Shown piece after piece: positions 12,901 through 23,394 of a stretch of DNA of 64,000 nucleotides. Every line of letters begins with the position of its first letter. Within the stretch, counting starts at the first letter, position 1. The notes under the pieces were generated by a model. That model was not told the origin of the DNA, did no database searches, and saw only the letters and a program-made list of their open reading frames with translations. A program made the position numbers and the translations under genes. The stretch is from Syngnathus acus (Eukaryota; Chordata; Actinopteri; Syngnathiformes; Syngnathidae), in NCBI RefSeq assembly GCF_901709675.1, contig NC_051098.1, positions 14,599,918-14,663,917 of the forward strand. The letters run 5' to 3'.

Positions 12901-13618
12901 TTAGAGAGACCGTTGTCTCGCCCCAAAGCAACATATTAATGGTGTTTTTATTATGATTTGTTAGTCAGCAAGCACAATTAAGTGACAAGCTTAATGAGTG
13001 CCAAAAAAAAAAAGTGTCGTAATTTCCTAGTCAGCCAGCAGAGGGGGCAAGTGAGTCAACAATACGTGTCACCCTCAAATCATGACACTGCACTAGCATG
13101 GTTCAAGTCATTCGACATGTGACTGATAAGATTCTAACAATCTTGCCAGTAAGACATGACAAAGCCGAGAGGAAGTGCAGTCTCGTTGTGGCTTTTGTGT
13201 TTGCTGAGCGGAGTGAAGCTCACCTATTCTTCCGACCATAAAGGCGGCCAACCACCAGTCGAGCGCTTCACAAAAGACCGAGTCCAAATGTGACTCAATG
13301 AGTTCGGGTAGGGGGGTCGACTTTTATGAGCAACAAAAAGGCGGAAGGCGTTGTCACACTTATTCAGGCTGATGAGCTCAGTGACATGAGAGCACACATG
13401 ACTCAGATTGCAACATGAAGTCACAGACTGTAAATTGGCTGTGCACGCATGAAGGAAGATACATTGATGCTTGCTGACTCCGTAGAAGTTGTTGTGAGTG
13501 CAGAAAATAAGAAGAGATGCTCTCACCCCTCAAGGACGCGACGACTCTCCGGGTCCCCCCGGGGCCGTGAGGCGGCGGCATTCTCGATCACCGCGGCAAC
13601 CACGCAGCCAGCCTCCAT
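3511..13618 (-). CDS. arhgap32: Rho GTPase-activating protein 32-like (PX-SH3-RhoGAP), complete coding region, 22 exons
   Basis: Stimulates GTP hydrolysis on Rho-family GTPases; in mammals ARHGAP32 (p250GAP/RICS/GRIT) acts in neurons and at the postsynaptic density. Coding exons in transcript order: 13618-13527, 12870-12777, 12304-12222, 12080-11996, 9848-9762, 9700-9563, 9492-9400, 9319-9197, 9081-9004, 8629-8548, 8443-8293, 7966-7864, 7739-7595, 7494-7412, 7306-7199, 7134-6988, 6922-6709, 6621-6473, 6394-6320, 6241-5903, 5846-5733, 5405-3511. All junctions have GT-AG signals and matching phase, and the sum is about 1,491 codons. PX is at about aa 115-230, SH3 at about 255-315, RhoGAP at about 355-550 with arginine finger in GIYRLSG. 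A disordered Pro/Ser-rich tail follows, with HIRSKSDPG and LALALAESAQ motifs typical of ARHGAP32. ARHGAP33 is the alternative, but tail motifs and the igsf9b-jam3 neighbourhood favour ARHGAP32. It is shorter than human (about 2,087 aa). The a/b teleost copy is not resolved. Confidence 0.93.
6988..8443 (-). CDS. arhgap32: arhgap32 RhoGAP-domain exons
   Basis: Exons 8443-8293, 7966-7864, 7739-7595, 7494-7412, 7306-7199 and 7134-6988 encode the catalytic domain. VFGCDLGEHL opens it. GIYRLSG holds the arginine finger, then HEFDSEQIPDL, KLYFRELPNPLLTYQLYDRF, VIQQLPPPHYRTLEYLMRHL and NLAIVWAPNLLRSKQIES follow. All catalytic landmarks of an active RhoGAP are present and uninterrupted. Confidence 0.95.
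8548..9319 (-). CDS. arhgap32: arhgap32 SH3-domain exons
   Basis: Exons 9319-9197, 9081-9004 and 8629-8548 encode KRYTAQATDELTFEVGDIVS, VIDMPPKEDTGWWRGKHGFQ and VGFFPSDCVELIN. This is a complete SH3 fold with its ALYDY-equivalent, WWRG and P-S-x-C/Y-V motifs. Confidence 0.92.
9400..9848 (-). CDS. arhgap32: arhgap32 PX-domain exons
   Basis: Exons 9848-9762, 9700-9563 and 9492-9400 encode the PX (phox) fold. Visible blocks are SKELLFLVQITCQ, WLVKRSYEDFRVLDKHLHLC, IYDRRYSQLAELP and KINCGPVLTWME. All three junctions are phase 0. PX domains bind phosphoinositides; in this family the domain is atypical. Confidence 0.92.
9849..11995. other. arhgap32 intron between coding exons 4 and 5
   Basis: 2.1-kb intron. 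A GC/pyrimidine-richer island at about 11,080-11,450 stands out from AT-rich surroundings and could be an internal promoter or enhancer. No exon with conserved protein was found. Confidence 0.45.
11996..12870 (-). CDS. arhgap32: arhgap32 coding exons 2-4 (N-terminal linker before PX)
   Basis: Three exons, 12870-12777, 12304-12222 and 12080-11996, encode the acidic/proline linker and the conserved block STASMKVKNMKKLTFPKGHF followed by PRLAECAHFHYE, closely matching vertebrate ARHGAP32/33. For exon 3 the acceptor at 12305-12306 must be used. The more obvious AG at 12297-12298 would place TGA TGA in frame, so phase decides the splice site. Confidence 0.8.
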
Positions 13619-13641
13619 GATGCCGTGGTTCCGCAAGCTCC
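13527..13641 (-). CDS. arhgap32: arhgap32 first coding exon with start codon
   Basis: The exon begins after an acceptor (gcgtttcag) at 13642-13643 and carries ATG at 13618-13616 in a good context (CATCATGG). It encodes MEAGCVVAAVIENAAASRP and a further dozen residues, and ends at a GTGAGA donor in phase 2. Phase 2 fits exactly the next coding exon (12870), which reads on as DATPFTQPNKDD. The upstream acceptor means the 5' UTR continues in an earlier exon. The N-terminus differs from the human reference start and may represent one of several promoters. Confidence 0.7.
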
Positions 13642-16600
13642 CTGAAACGCGAGGGCTGATTAAAAATAAATAAAAAAAAGGCGGGGAGAGAAAGAGAGCG
13701 CGTTAAGGCAGGTGGGTGAAGAGTAGAAGGGAGGCTTGGAAGAGTGTGCGGCGCGCGAGCGCCTCCTCCTGAGGCGAGAACGCTCCAACTAATATGTGAT
13801 GATGTCATGCTACGATGCTGCCAGCTGACACGGTGATGATGCGGAGGGGGGGGGGGGGGGGGGGTCTACTTGCTGAAGGGAATGGAATAGGCTATGTTGG
13901 GGAGCATAATACTTAAATTAGCCTGATTTGGATGAAAGGGGACCAGCACTCTATTTGGGTCAACTTCGTGCATTGTTTTATACAAAAAATAATAATAAAT
14001 TTGGCTTGTTTCATATAAAATATTTTGAGTTCATGTTAGGCTAGCTCCGCTAAAATAAAGGCCAATGAACACACAGCGAGACACTAATGCAACTTTTGTG
14101 ATTGCATTTTACTACACTGAATGAGATCATTTGATCAACCCTAATAGTAACTACTGTAGCACCTTGTAAGTGATACCAAAAGTATTTCTGGGGCTATTAG
14201 CTGGCCGATATGATTACTCCTTCTCTCTTCATGTAGTGTAAACAAACAGAAGGAATGCATAGACACAGCGAAACCAGACTCTCTAATGGTCCTCTCCACA
14301 ATCTTCCCATAACTAGCTTTGCAATGAATGCTTGGCGACAAACAATGAGTGGGGGCATAGGGGCACAAGAAGCACTAAAGGCTCCATTACATTTAAACGC
14401 TGAAGCCGTTCCAGGTCGTCACTAATCAGCATTGAAACGTTGGGAGTGGACTCATCACCGGAGCACTTTCCCACCAGGAACGCGGCTGGCTGGCTGGCTT
14501 GGAGCCTCGCTGGCTGGCTGTTGACGGACTTGATGACTCAGCAGAATGCAAGCAGGCGGACAGGACCAGACTGCGATTCATTTTTATACAAGCGCTCCAA
14601 ATGCCTTTGACGTGTCGTTTGATTTAAAAACGCGGGCCTCACCTTGGTCTTATCTTTATTTCCAATATCTGCAATTACAGCGCATTTCTCAGGGGAATGC
14701 TGAAAAAAATGCAGCATACGAGTCTAATACTTGGCCTTGTCGACTACAGCATCGCACGCCGAGGACAAAAAAGAAAAATGCTGTGTTCTAAAATGTGAAG
14801 GCTAACATCGACTGAAAAACATGAGCTTGACACACCCGTCAAGTCAAATGAGATCTGTTTGAATTTCTTCATCGATATGTTTAGCATAGTGCTACTCTCA
14901 TTGATCTATAAAAAGTCTACACACCCCAGTGCAAATGCCAGGTTTTTGTGTGATAAGAAAAGAAATGGCGCCAAGATAAACCATGACAGCTATCGTTGCA
15001 ATTTTTTTTTTTTAAATGGATCACATTGTAGACTCTCGAGCTTCAGGCAGATAAAATGGCTCGTACTGATAAAGCTGAACATGAAGACGTCATCGTCGAA
15101 CAAAGCGCACGTTCTGACACGAATGTAATGTTACATCGTATCTTCTGCGGCAAAGCAGACGCCACCACGGTTCTGCTGGTCCTGAAGCAGCAACAAACAA
15201 GACAGTCTTCCTGGAAGGAACCCTTTGAAGCACCAATACTTAAAAGGTGTTTTTGTTTTTTTTTAAACCCGCATTGAAAATGAAAACGACATCTATCTGA
15301 TGGCCTACATGGCAAAAAATAGGACGAGCTTACTCCATGCGGGCTGTTTATGGAACGTGTTTCAGCTGCTGCTGTCTTGACAGGACGAATGTCTGCCGAC
15401 ATATTTTCTCAGCGTAAACATGAGCAGATGAGCCCGATTAGTCACGGATATATTTCTCTTATAGTCCACCAAGTATGTATCCAAATGCTCATCAATACCG
15501 CATAGTGATGTAATCGGTGTAGGAGTCAACGAGAGTCTTGGCAAAAGTTGTCTTTGTGGTCTATTTATAGCGAGGTGGGATTACATCGTCATCTCGGGTG
15601 AGAGACGGACGGACGGACGGACGGGCGTGTTGATTAAATATTTGTGGCTTTATTGTCCACAATTTAATCAGAGCGTGCTTAATCGCCGTGCACCCTGGCC
15701 TCGGTGTGACGACGGGGAGATTGAGCCACCGTGTGAGCCGACATCAAGTTAATCTGGCAGATTTGGAGAAGATTACGTGATCGTACGACACCCAGCCCCC
15801 CTCCCTACCCCCCACACTTGAGAAAAATGGCTGAAAAGGAGAAGGGGCGGGAAAGACGCTGCCTCGGGCAGATTGAGCGAGTCAAAAGGTTTCTGGGAGG
15901 CTTATTACCCTCCTCTCGCCACCTCATCCTCAGTCTGGAGTCGTCGGCGTGGACGGGAGGGGTTGCCATGGTAACCGGCGGCCTCCTCTATACTGCGAGG
16001 CCCGTGTTGACTGCATTCCGCGGTGCAACGATGCACTCTTATTGAATTACTGGGCGCAGCCACAGTGCGGTTAATAATTTGCACATTTGGCACCTTGTAA
16101 ACCATTTGACTATATTTCCTTGATTGGCGATCGGAAAAATTCACGGCATGGGAGCGATAAAGGTTGGGAACCACCACACGGTACTGAAAAGGTCAATGAA
16201 AGTTCATTACAAAGAATCTGATAATATCCAAGACGCAACAAACGACTGCTTTAGCAATCAATTGCTCCGTCAATTATTTTCCGATGAATCAAATATTTTT
16301 TTTCATCTATTTATTCCAAAAAGCATAAACATTTTGTCAATTTGGTTTAACACAAAGCTAACAATTCTGCTTTCACAGCGCACTACAAACAATTTTGAAT
16401 ATTCACTGTTGAGAGGCAGAAATTTAGAACAATTTTAAGTTGACCAATGTCTAAATGATTCATCGACTATCAAAATAACCGGATTTATTGTCGGATTAAG
16501 TGATTCATTCTCACACCTTGTCACACCCATTTAAGTTACAAAATTCCGGACAAACAATGACACTATTATACTTCTCAAGTTTTAAAATGTGACTTGTGCA

Positions 16601-17290
16601 CTATTTTTTGTCACATGTCTATGTTTTGTCATTTTACATAACATACTCGTCCCAAGTCGCCTTGATCATATATAAGGTTGCATTTTTTTGGTTTCTGTGT
16701 TTATTAAAATGATTATGCATAATATTGCAGACATGTACAGTAACAGGAACAGCGAGTGTGTGTGTGTGTGTGGGGGGGGGGGGGGGGCAAACATTGATAG
16801 GTAGTTTACACTATATTGCTTTAAGTCACAGGTGTCAAACTCAAGGCCCGGGGGCCAGATACGGCCCGCCACATCATTTTCTGTGGCCCGCGAAGACAAA
16901 TTGTGCATCAAATTCGTGTCATTACTAGAATTGCAAATCGTCTTCATTTTTAATAATATCTTCTATCTCGTCTGATTTGAAAACGAGTTATTTGTCAGTT
17001 TGTTTTGTAGCTTTTACTGTATACAATATGAGGAGCTCATACATTTATTTGGGTTGACAGTCAGAATGGCCCTCCGAAAGAAGCTATGACTACAATGCGG
17101 CCCGCGAAAAAAAATGAGTTTGACACCTCTGCTTTAAGTGTCAAGTGGCCGGTAACAGCTAACTGGGTTAACTTCTTTGCAGGTGGACTCTGACCTGGCG
17201 CACCAAAGCAACAGCTGTGTCCTCCCCCACCCAACCACCATTCACCTTGCCACATTTGCTGCTCTTTCTGCATGACAACGTGTGTGTGCA
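13642..17290. other. Probable arhgap32 5' intron; no coding exon found
   Basis: Holds a pure G tract at about 13,847-13,864, short tandem motifs (ggct repeats near 14,484-14,520; ggac repeats near 15,605-15,625), a gt/g tract at 16,757-16,788 and one hAT-like MITE annotated separately. I see no conserved protein on either strand. Confidence 0.45.
16827..17131. mobile_element. hAT-like MITE with terminal inverted repeats and 8-bp TSD
   Basis: The left end CACAGGTGTCAAACTCA is the inverse of the right end TGAGTTTGACACCTCTG, with one mismatch over 17 bp. The element is flanked by a perfect 8-bp duplication CTTTAAGT (16819-16826 and 17132-17139). 8-bp target duplications are the hallmark of the hAT superfamily. 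The 305-bp body has no transposase reading frame, so it is non-autonomous. Body motifs ggcccgggggcc and cggcccgccac recur at 35.37 kb and 60.1 kb. Confidence 0.85.
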
Positions 17291-17720
17291 GTCTAACGTG
17301 TGTGTTACGTGATGTCATGACGGAAGGATGAGGGCGGCTTCGGGCGGCTTCGGGCGGCTTCGTGCGTCCTCCTACCTGCTGCGGCCGGGTGTCCTCCGCT
17401 GGTCTAAACCGCCGAAGGGAGCAGCTCCTCGGCATCCGCCAGGATGTTGTCGACATGGCACTGCATCGACGCCCGGCGATAGTGTCCGCTGTTGAGAACG
17501 TCCAAAATCGGAATGAATAAAAATATAAAACAAAACAAAAAAGGCAAAGGAGCTCCTGGCTGTCTCCTGAGGTGCTTCTCCGCTTACTGGTGTGTCTCAC
17601 TGCACTCTGGCACGGGAGCGCGCACGGCACCGCCTCCGTGCCCGCGCTTCGGATGGATGGCGCTTGCTAGCGAACGCGCGGGCGGTGTTTCCCACGCCGA
17701 GGAATCAGGCTGTGAAGTAG
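17291..17720 (-). promoter_or_regulatory. GC-rich block, candidate promoter and non-coding exon 1 of arhgap32
   Basis: GC-rich island with a strong minus-strand donor (CAG then GTAGGAGG) at 17376/17375 and gggcggcttc repeats near 17,330-17,362. The first coding exon at 13.6 kb has an acceptor in front of it, so an upstream 5' UTR exon is required, and this is the best candidate. Inferred from composition and splice signal only. Confidence 0.35.
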
Positions 17721-17811
17721 ATGAAGGCGTGGGAGGGTCCGTGGGGGGGGGGCTCAGTTTCGTAAGTGTCCACAAAGCCTAAATGAACCTTTATCCAGCA
17801 CGAGCGCGCAC

Positions 17812-17825
17812 GCTTATATAAGCGA
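17812..17825. promoter_or_regulatory. Palindromic TATA-type motif
   Basis: CGCTTATATAAGCG is a perfect 14-bp palindrome containing TATATAA on both strands. It sits about 100 bp upstream (in minus-strand sense) of the GC-rich block, so it could serve as a TATA box for a minus transcript. Inference only. Confidence 0.3.
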
Positions 17826-17829
17826 GTGT

Positions 17830-20800
17830 GTAGGTGGGAGGTGGCTACCATGCTAATACTAGCCGTAATATTCAAATTGTTTGCAGTTTGCAAAAGACAG
17901 AATGGCCCTAAATTATTTCAGTGTTTACCGAGTGGATTAACAAGTGGTTACCCCAGGTGTGTGCACATACTTGTTAGTGTGTTTGTTTCCCGGCATGCCT
18001 CTGGGCTCTTGAATTTGAGTAAAAAGCACAAAGGTCATTCTCCTTGGACGTATTTGTTTTTCTCGCTCCACCCAAGCCTCCTTGTAATTAGCTTTTCCTT
18101 AGAAAACAAAAAAATTAAACATTAACTACAAATTTAAGATGTCTGCATTCATATTTAACTTTGAATAAATGCGTTGTGCTTTGACAAGAGGTCATGTTGA
18201 CAAAAATGCACAACACTTACACCCGGTGTCTCGCATGTGAACTACACTTTATGAACAAAATGATTGAGACTGACCTCTTCTTCAATTCATCGGAAGTTGG
18301 AATAGACACCTCAGTTGATTCTTTATCTTCACAAGACATTGAGACAAAAGCCTGTTTTCCAACTTTGTTGTCCCTCTTTTGTTCTGAGTGTGTGGTTTAA
18401 CTGTTCTGTTTCAGTCGATAGAAAAAAAAGGAACTGGCCCCATTGTTCCAAAACCGTGTTACCAAATTGTAACATCCAATTTACATGGGTAGCAAAACAA
18501 AGCAATGTACAGCTTCCAATAAAGAAAGTACAACAGGAAAGACCTCTTTTGTCTTTTTTATTATGTCAAAATACAAAAATTTGAGAGAAAATTCCTTATG
18601 GGACTAAGCGTTGGACATGATATGGTGACATGAATGTGTTCATATTCTCGCAGGCCGCCGCCGCATGTGGCGAGGATGAGCTGAGATGGTGCGCTCATTC
18701 GGCAACAACTAGCGCCTGTGGCGCTTTTTCTTCCCTTAAAAAGGCCGAAGGGTTGGAACCAGGCCAGAGTGAGTTTTTTTTTTTAGCTTGTTTCTGTTTC
18801 CTTCACACACACTCAGACACACGCGCGCACAGACACACACACACAAAAGAAAATGATTTTACAGATGCCACTTGACAGCGGTGAGAAAAGTAATACAAAT
18901 ATCATACATAAGGCTTTGGTACAGCACCATACAGTATGAGTTAATTGCTCACAATGTGTCCATGTTAAACCTGATGACATGACGGAACAACAAAAGAGTA
19001 AATAAACGAGTTCATTGCGCCACGATATTTACAAATGTGGATTTTGCACCCGGAAACAGAATGTAAACGTGATGTACAGCACAGAGTCAGGTGGACGGGT
19101 GGAGAATGGAAAATGTTCCTCTGAAGCACTACGTGGCTTACTTGCTTGATTATGAGCATTTTACGCTAAAACAGTTAACAATGTAGTGCTTTTTTTTTTT
19201 TTATTGTAGCCTACAATAATAAGAATCATAATCATAATACATTCTAGTTCCTCAGTGCTGGTACACATAAAAAACAGAGAATATAGAAAAAACTACATAT
19301 TATTCTAGCTTTCTGTCCATTTAACAACCAGCTCAGATGTCCGTGAATGATTGCTAAAGGTTGGTATTGTCTCTACATGCAAGATTAATACAATAAAAAG
19401 AATTGTATCATTTGTTTCAGAAAGTAACAACTTCCGACAGGAGCTAGTGAAGCAGAGAAGTTGTGACCGAAAAACAAAAACAACGGAGCTGACAGTACGT
19501 CCAAAGCAGCCATCTTTAACGCTGTACAAGATTCTTTTGGAGAATGCAAGAGAAAAAAAAAAGATCTCGGAAGACGAAATCCGTTTCTAGAAGAAGAGGA
19601 TGTGGCTAACCGGTACAGTACGACGACCCTTTGCGACGTGACGTCACACCACCGTCTCCTGCACTTCCCTTCACTTGTGCCAACAACAACAAAAAAGTCA
19701 TTTCTTTTTTAGCTTGTTTTGAACTCTGGAACTCTGTAGAATCATTGCGGTTATAAATTGTGGGAAGTGCGTGGATTAAAAAGCATCTGCGAAAGTGCGG
19801 ACACGGTGTGACGTCATCGTGAAAAGGTTCCATCGATAGTGGTGTGGCGAGAGACGCCCCTGCAGTGATGTGCTTGAGAAAAAATAGCTGCTAACGTGAG
19901 ATGGTAGACCTACAAGTGAGTCCACTCAATATCAGCACTACTTTTTCGAGAGGGTACCTTGGAAGCACGGACGCACGCACACACATACACACGCTATAGG
20001 AACATGTTGAGGTCATTTGAAGATCACAAATCTAATTGGGGTCTTTTTTGGCCCACGTTTCGGAAGCGTACACAATTTCTTTTTTTCCAGTATGGTTTAT
20101 CGTCACCATTGTAATCAACACGGTTATGATTGACGGCTCTAGTTTTAGCAACCCCCCTTCCCCCACCAGAAACACAAACAAAAAAGAGGTTGTAGTTTTC
20201 TAATCTACAGCACCACAAAGTTTTGAACGTAGCACCAAGTTAGAGTGCTGAGAATCCGCTGACACGCTCGTAAACGCTTCAGCCGCTGAGCAAATTTAGA
20301 TTTATCAGAGGGATTTTTATTTTTTTCTAAAGAGAATCTTAGGTGGACTATCTTTGTTCGCGACTTATATTGACATGTAGAACAATTACACACTCTTCCA
20401 CTAGATGGCAGAAGTTACAATGAACCTGTGTGTCCACTTACTGCCACTCATGCTAACGAATATTAGCTAAAAGGCTAACATGTAATTTTTTGTGAGTAAA
20501 TTCAGAGATCATCATTTCGCTAAAATTGGTTAAAATAGGAAATTTGATTGATGGGATTTGACTTTTGAGGCCACATCACCCAGCCCTACTGTCACAACTC
20601 TGTTGCAGGAATTTTGCAGGCTCTGCGTGAAAGCGCCTATCGAAGTTGCGGAGCTTAACATTTTCACGGGATGAAATATACAAGCAGAAGCAATACATCG
20701 TACGTTGCTAACATTGTTACGTTCACTCCTCTGGGGGTAAAACCATGTGCGCTAAAAGCGTGACAAACGAGGCACCTTTAAATATTTCCACTTAAAGCCG

Positions 20801-21990
20801 TACTGTAAGCAAATACTGTTTTTTTTTTGAGTGTTTAATATATTTACCGTATATAATCTAATTTCTCTCTCTACATCTCGTCATTTTTGTACATCCTCAT
20901 TACAAGAAGGTCTTCCCGTAAAACGCGGGTTCTCTTTACAAATACGATACATGTACAGTACATAACAAATATAGATCTTTTTTCCGTTCTTCTTAAATTT
21001 GCGTTTCATATACCGATTTGCGTGGGTGCTCACTTTCAGGCAACCATCAGCTTTGACTTCTCATCTGTGGCATATTTGCATGATTGAAAAAAGTATTTAA
21101 AGGAAAAGAGAGCTCGTAAAGGGGCCTAACAGTACCGAACGATTTGGCCTGGATGCAGGCTGCGCTTTAAAAAAAACAAAAAAAGAAGAAAACAACGGTC
21201 ATTCAATGCACTGCGACATCGCGACATTCATTTCCTGTACAGCGAAAAACGTACATTCATTATCGGCTAGTGTTAGAAAATTAACAAACATACAGAGTAG
21301 TAGCTGGAAAGTAATGTATGGTTGTTGAACAGTCGTGCTGTTGGTTGCGGTTAAGCACAGTGGACCCCCGGGACTTGGACGGAAGTCAAATGTGATGTTT
21401 TAGGGTGGTTCGTTTGTTTTCTTTGGCTTTTTTTTTTGTGTATCCATAATGATAAGCCAAAGAGACAAATGAAAATGACAGTAATAAAACATCAAAACAT
21501 TGCCAAAGACGTGATATACATACAACTATTTGTATTTTCAGACTTTTTGGTGGAGTTGACGTTAGCCTCAGTTGCTAGCACTAGCTGCTAGTGAGCCACT
21601 GCTACTCTGTTTCTGCATTTACAGGGAATTACCTATTGATGCACACAATAATTCAATGCTATGCTAATCAACGCAATGCTAATCGTCATTAATTATGCCG
21701 TGCTCTCGTTAAAGTTTCCATGCTAACGTTTTTATGTGTGTCGCTAGGTGCTGCTTAGCTAGTAGCAGACTGTCTAGTCAAGTCTTAGATGTGTGTGATC
21801 AATAATATCTATAGACTTGGATCATTATATATTAAGATTGTGAAAAACTGTGTTGAACTTCTTTCATAACTTGAGTCCCGAGGGTCCGCTGTATTGAATT
21901 CATTGCTTTTAGCACTTTCCAGCTTTATGAGGCAATTGTATGCTTGCTAAATTTCTACTGAACATGCAGCACCTTTACTCCGTCTGCATG
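17830..21990. other. Non-coding interval between arhgap32 and igsf9b
   Basis: AT-rich sequence with short CA-type microsatellites (18,805-18,845; 19,975-19,993) and one forward CTCF-like motif near 20,398-20,412 (CCACTAGATGGCAG). No conserved exon seen. Part may belong to an extended igsf9b 3' UTR. Confidence 0.45.
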
Positions 21991-21994
21991 AACT

Positions 21995-22990
21995 TTTATT
22001 TATTAGTTTATTTATTTGCCTTTTTTTCCCTTTTGGTAGCCCTGCGCATTTCACGTCTACTCGGAAATGCGCGGTGAAAACTATAAAAAGCCAACAAAGA
22101 AAACAAAAAAGGAGTCATGCTTCCTCTCTGGCATAAAACAGAACAGTAGTATTGGAGTCCTTCCCGACGAGACTAATGCGAGAAGGCGACGGAAAAGGCA
22201 AGTCGAAGCTAGAAAAAAGACGAGCGCAAAGGCAAAAAAAGGCACCTCCAGATGTGCCACCAAGTGAAATTCATCCATGTCAACATTTTACGATTGGTCA
22301 CCCTGTTCGTCTAAAACCTCCCGACCGTCGGCGAGTCCGTCCTCGTAACATCGACACATTAAGACACGGTCTCAAGTGGATAGTACCGCTAAATAAACAC
22401 AAGCTAATAGCGAGAACCATACGCTAGCTAACGTGTCGGGGAAAACAAAACAGAAAAACGAGCACATCGCGTGACCCAAACCTTAATATTCTTTTTTTTT
22501 CTTCTCCGTATGTAAAAAGGTCAAGTACGTACAGTATACCACAAGAATTACAGCAACTCTGCGTTTACTCTGAGGTATATTTGGTGGTAAGAACCCTGTG
22601 TTTAAATACTGACACTATTTGTATTGTAGGAAAAGTTGGTGAGTGGTTGCACCGGGCATAACAGTACACTGTATCACTGGAAAAAATATATGGAACCACA
22701 TTGCCCGCCCCCTCCCGCGTGAGTGAAAAAAAAAACGTCTTTATTACTGTAGTACGGAACTTCACTCCCTTGTTTTGACTATTTATATACATGATATATC
22801 TTTTCAAGTGAGATGGAGGGAAGCCAAACTAAATGTTCATGTACTCACGTCGACGCCTCCGTTGGAACCCCCATCAGCTCGAGAGATCATACGAAAGCTA
22901 TCGGGTTGATACTAAGATTGGGTTGTGGTGGTGGGGTGGGGGGCACAGCGGGCTTGAAATGGAGTTCAACAGCTTGGCAGGCCCCTCGGG
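21995..22990 (-). other. igsf9b: Probable igsf9b 3' UTR and poly(A) signals
   Basis: Follows the TGA of the last igsf9b exon. Two minus-strand AATAAA hexamers occur at 22016-22011 and 22000-21995, giving a UTR of about 1 kb. No coding potential in the correct orientation. Confidence 0.45.
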
Positions 22991-23394
22991 TCAGCGGAGG
23001 GTCCCGTAATTGGGGCCCTCCGAGTCGGCGCCGGTCAGGATGCCCGTCTGGTCTTCCTCGGAGTGCCCGCGATGCAGCAAGGAGGCCAAATAGAGATAGG
23101 GGTTCTTCTTGGTTTGCCGTTTTCTCGTTCGGTCGAGTAACTCGTCCCCGTGGGGCGTCTGACATGGCTGCTGGGTCTGAGAGGGAGTCGCACCTGAGAT
23201 GGGAGGACATCTGATCTAGGATCCGAAAAATTATCTTCACCGATAATGACCAAAACTTACCGGTTCTCCTCGCAGAGGTCGCGTTGTTATTATTGTTGGT
23301 GGCCACTCCCTTAGCTTTAGTGATACAGTGGTGTAGCAATGCCGGGAGACTCTCAGACCCAGCAGCAGCATCGCTAGCCCCACCTAGAGGCTCC
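22991..23394 (-). CDS. igsf9b: igsf9b terminal two exons (conserved-looking C-terminus)
   Basis: Exon 23394-23261 (gctcttctcag acceptor, GTAAGT donor) reads EPLGGASDAAAGSESLPALL and ends phase 1. Exon 23193-22991 (cccatctcag acceptor) reads ATPSQTQQPC, RKRQTKKNPYLYLASLLHRG and HSEEDQTGILTGADSEG, and ends NYGTLR with TGA. Phase 2 entry matches the donor at 26341 and makes the total coding length divisible by 3. I assign it to igsf9b from strand, phase and order; a separate small gene is the alternative. Confidence 0.6.

Noticed and set aside
13224-13340. Possible arhgap32 exon ending at a GTGAGC donor (13224)
   Set aside because: The phase that would fit the next exon carries a stop and no Met; the 13.53-13.64 kb exon fits phase and has a good start.
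17061-17630. 189-codon minus frame
   Set aside because: Runs across a probable donor and the edge of a MITE; no recognisable protein. Part of it may be 5' UTR exon, annotated only as regulatory.
22067-22427. Two overlapping Lys/Arg-rich + strand frames
   Set aside because: Antisense to the probable igsf9b 3' UTR, biased composition, no homology seen.
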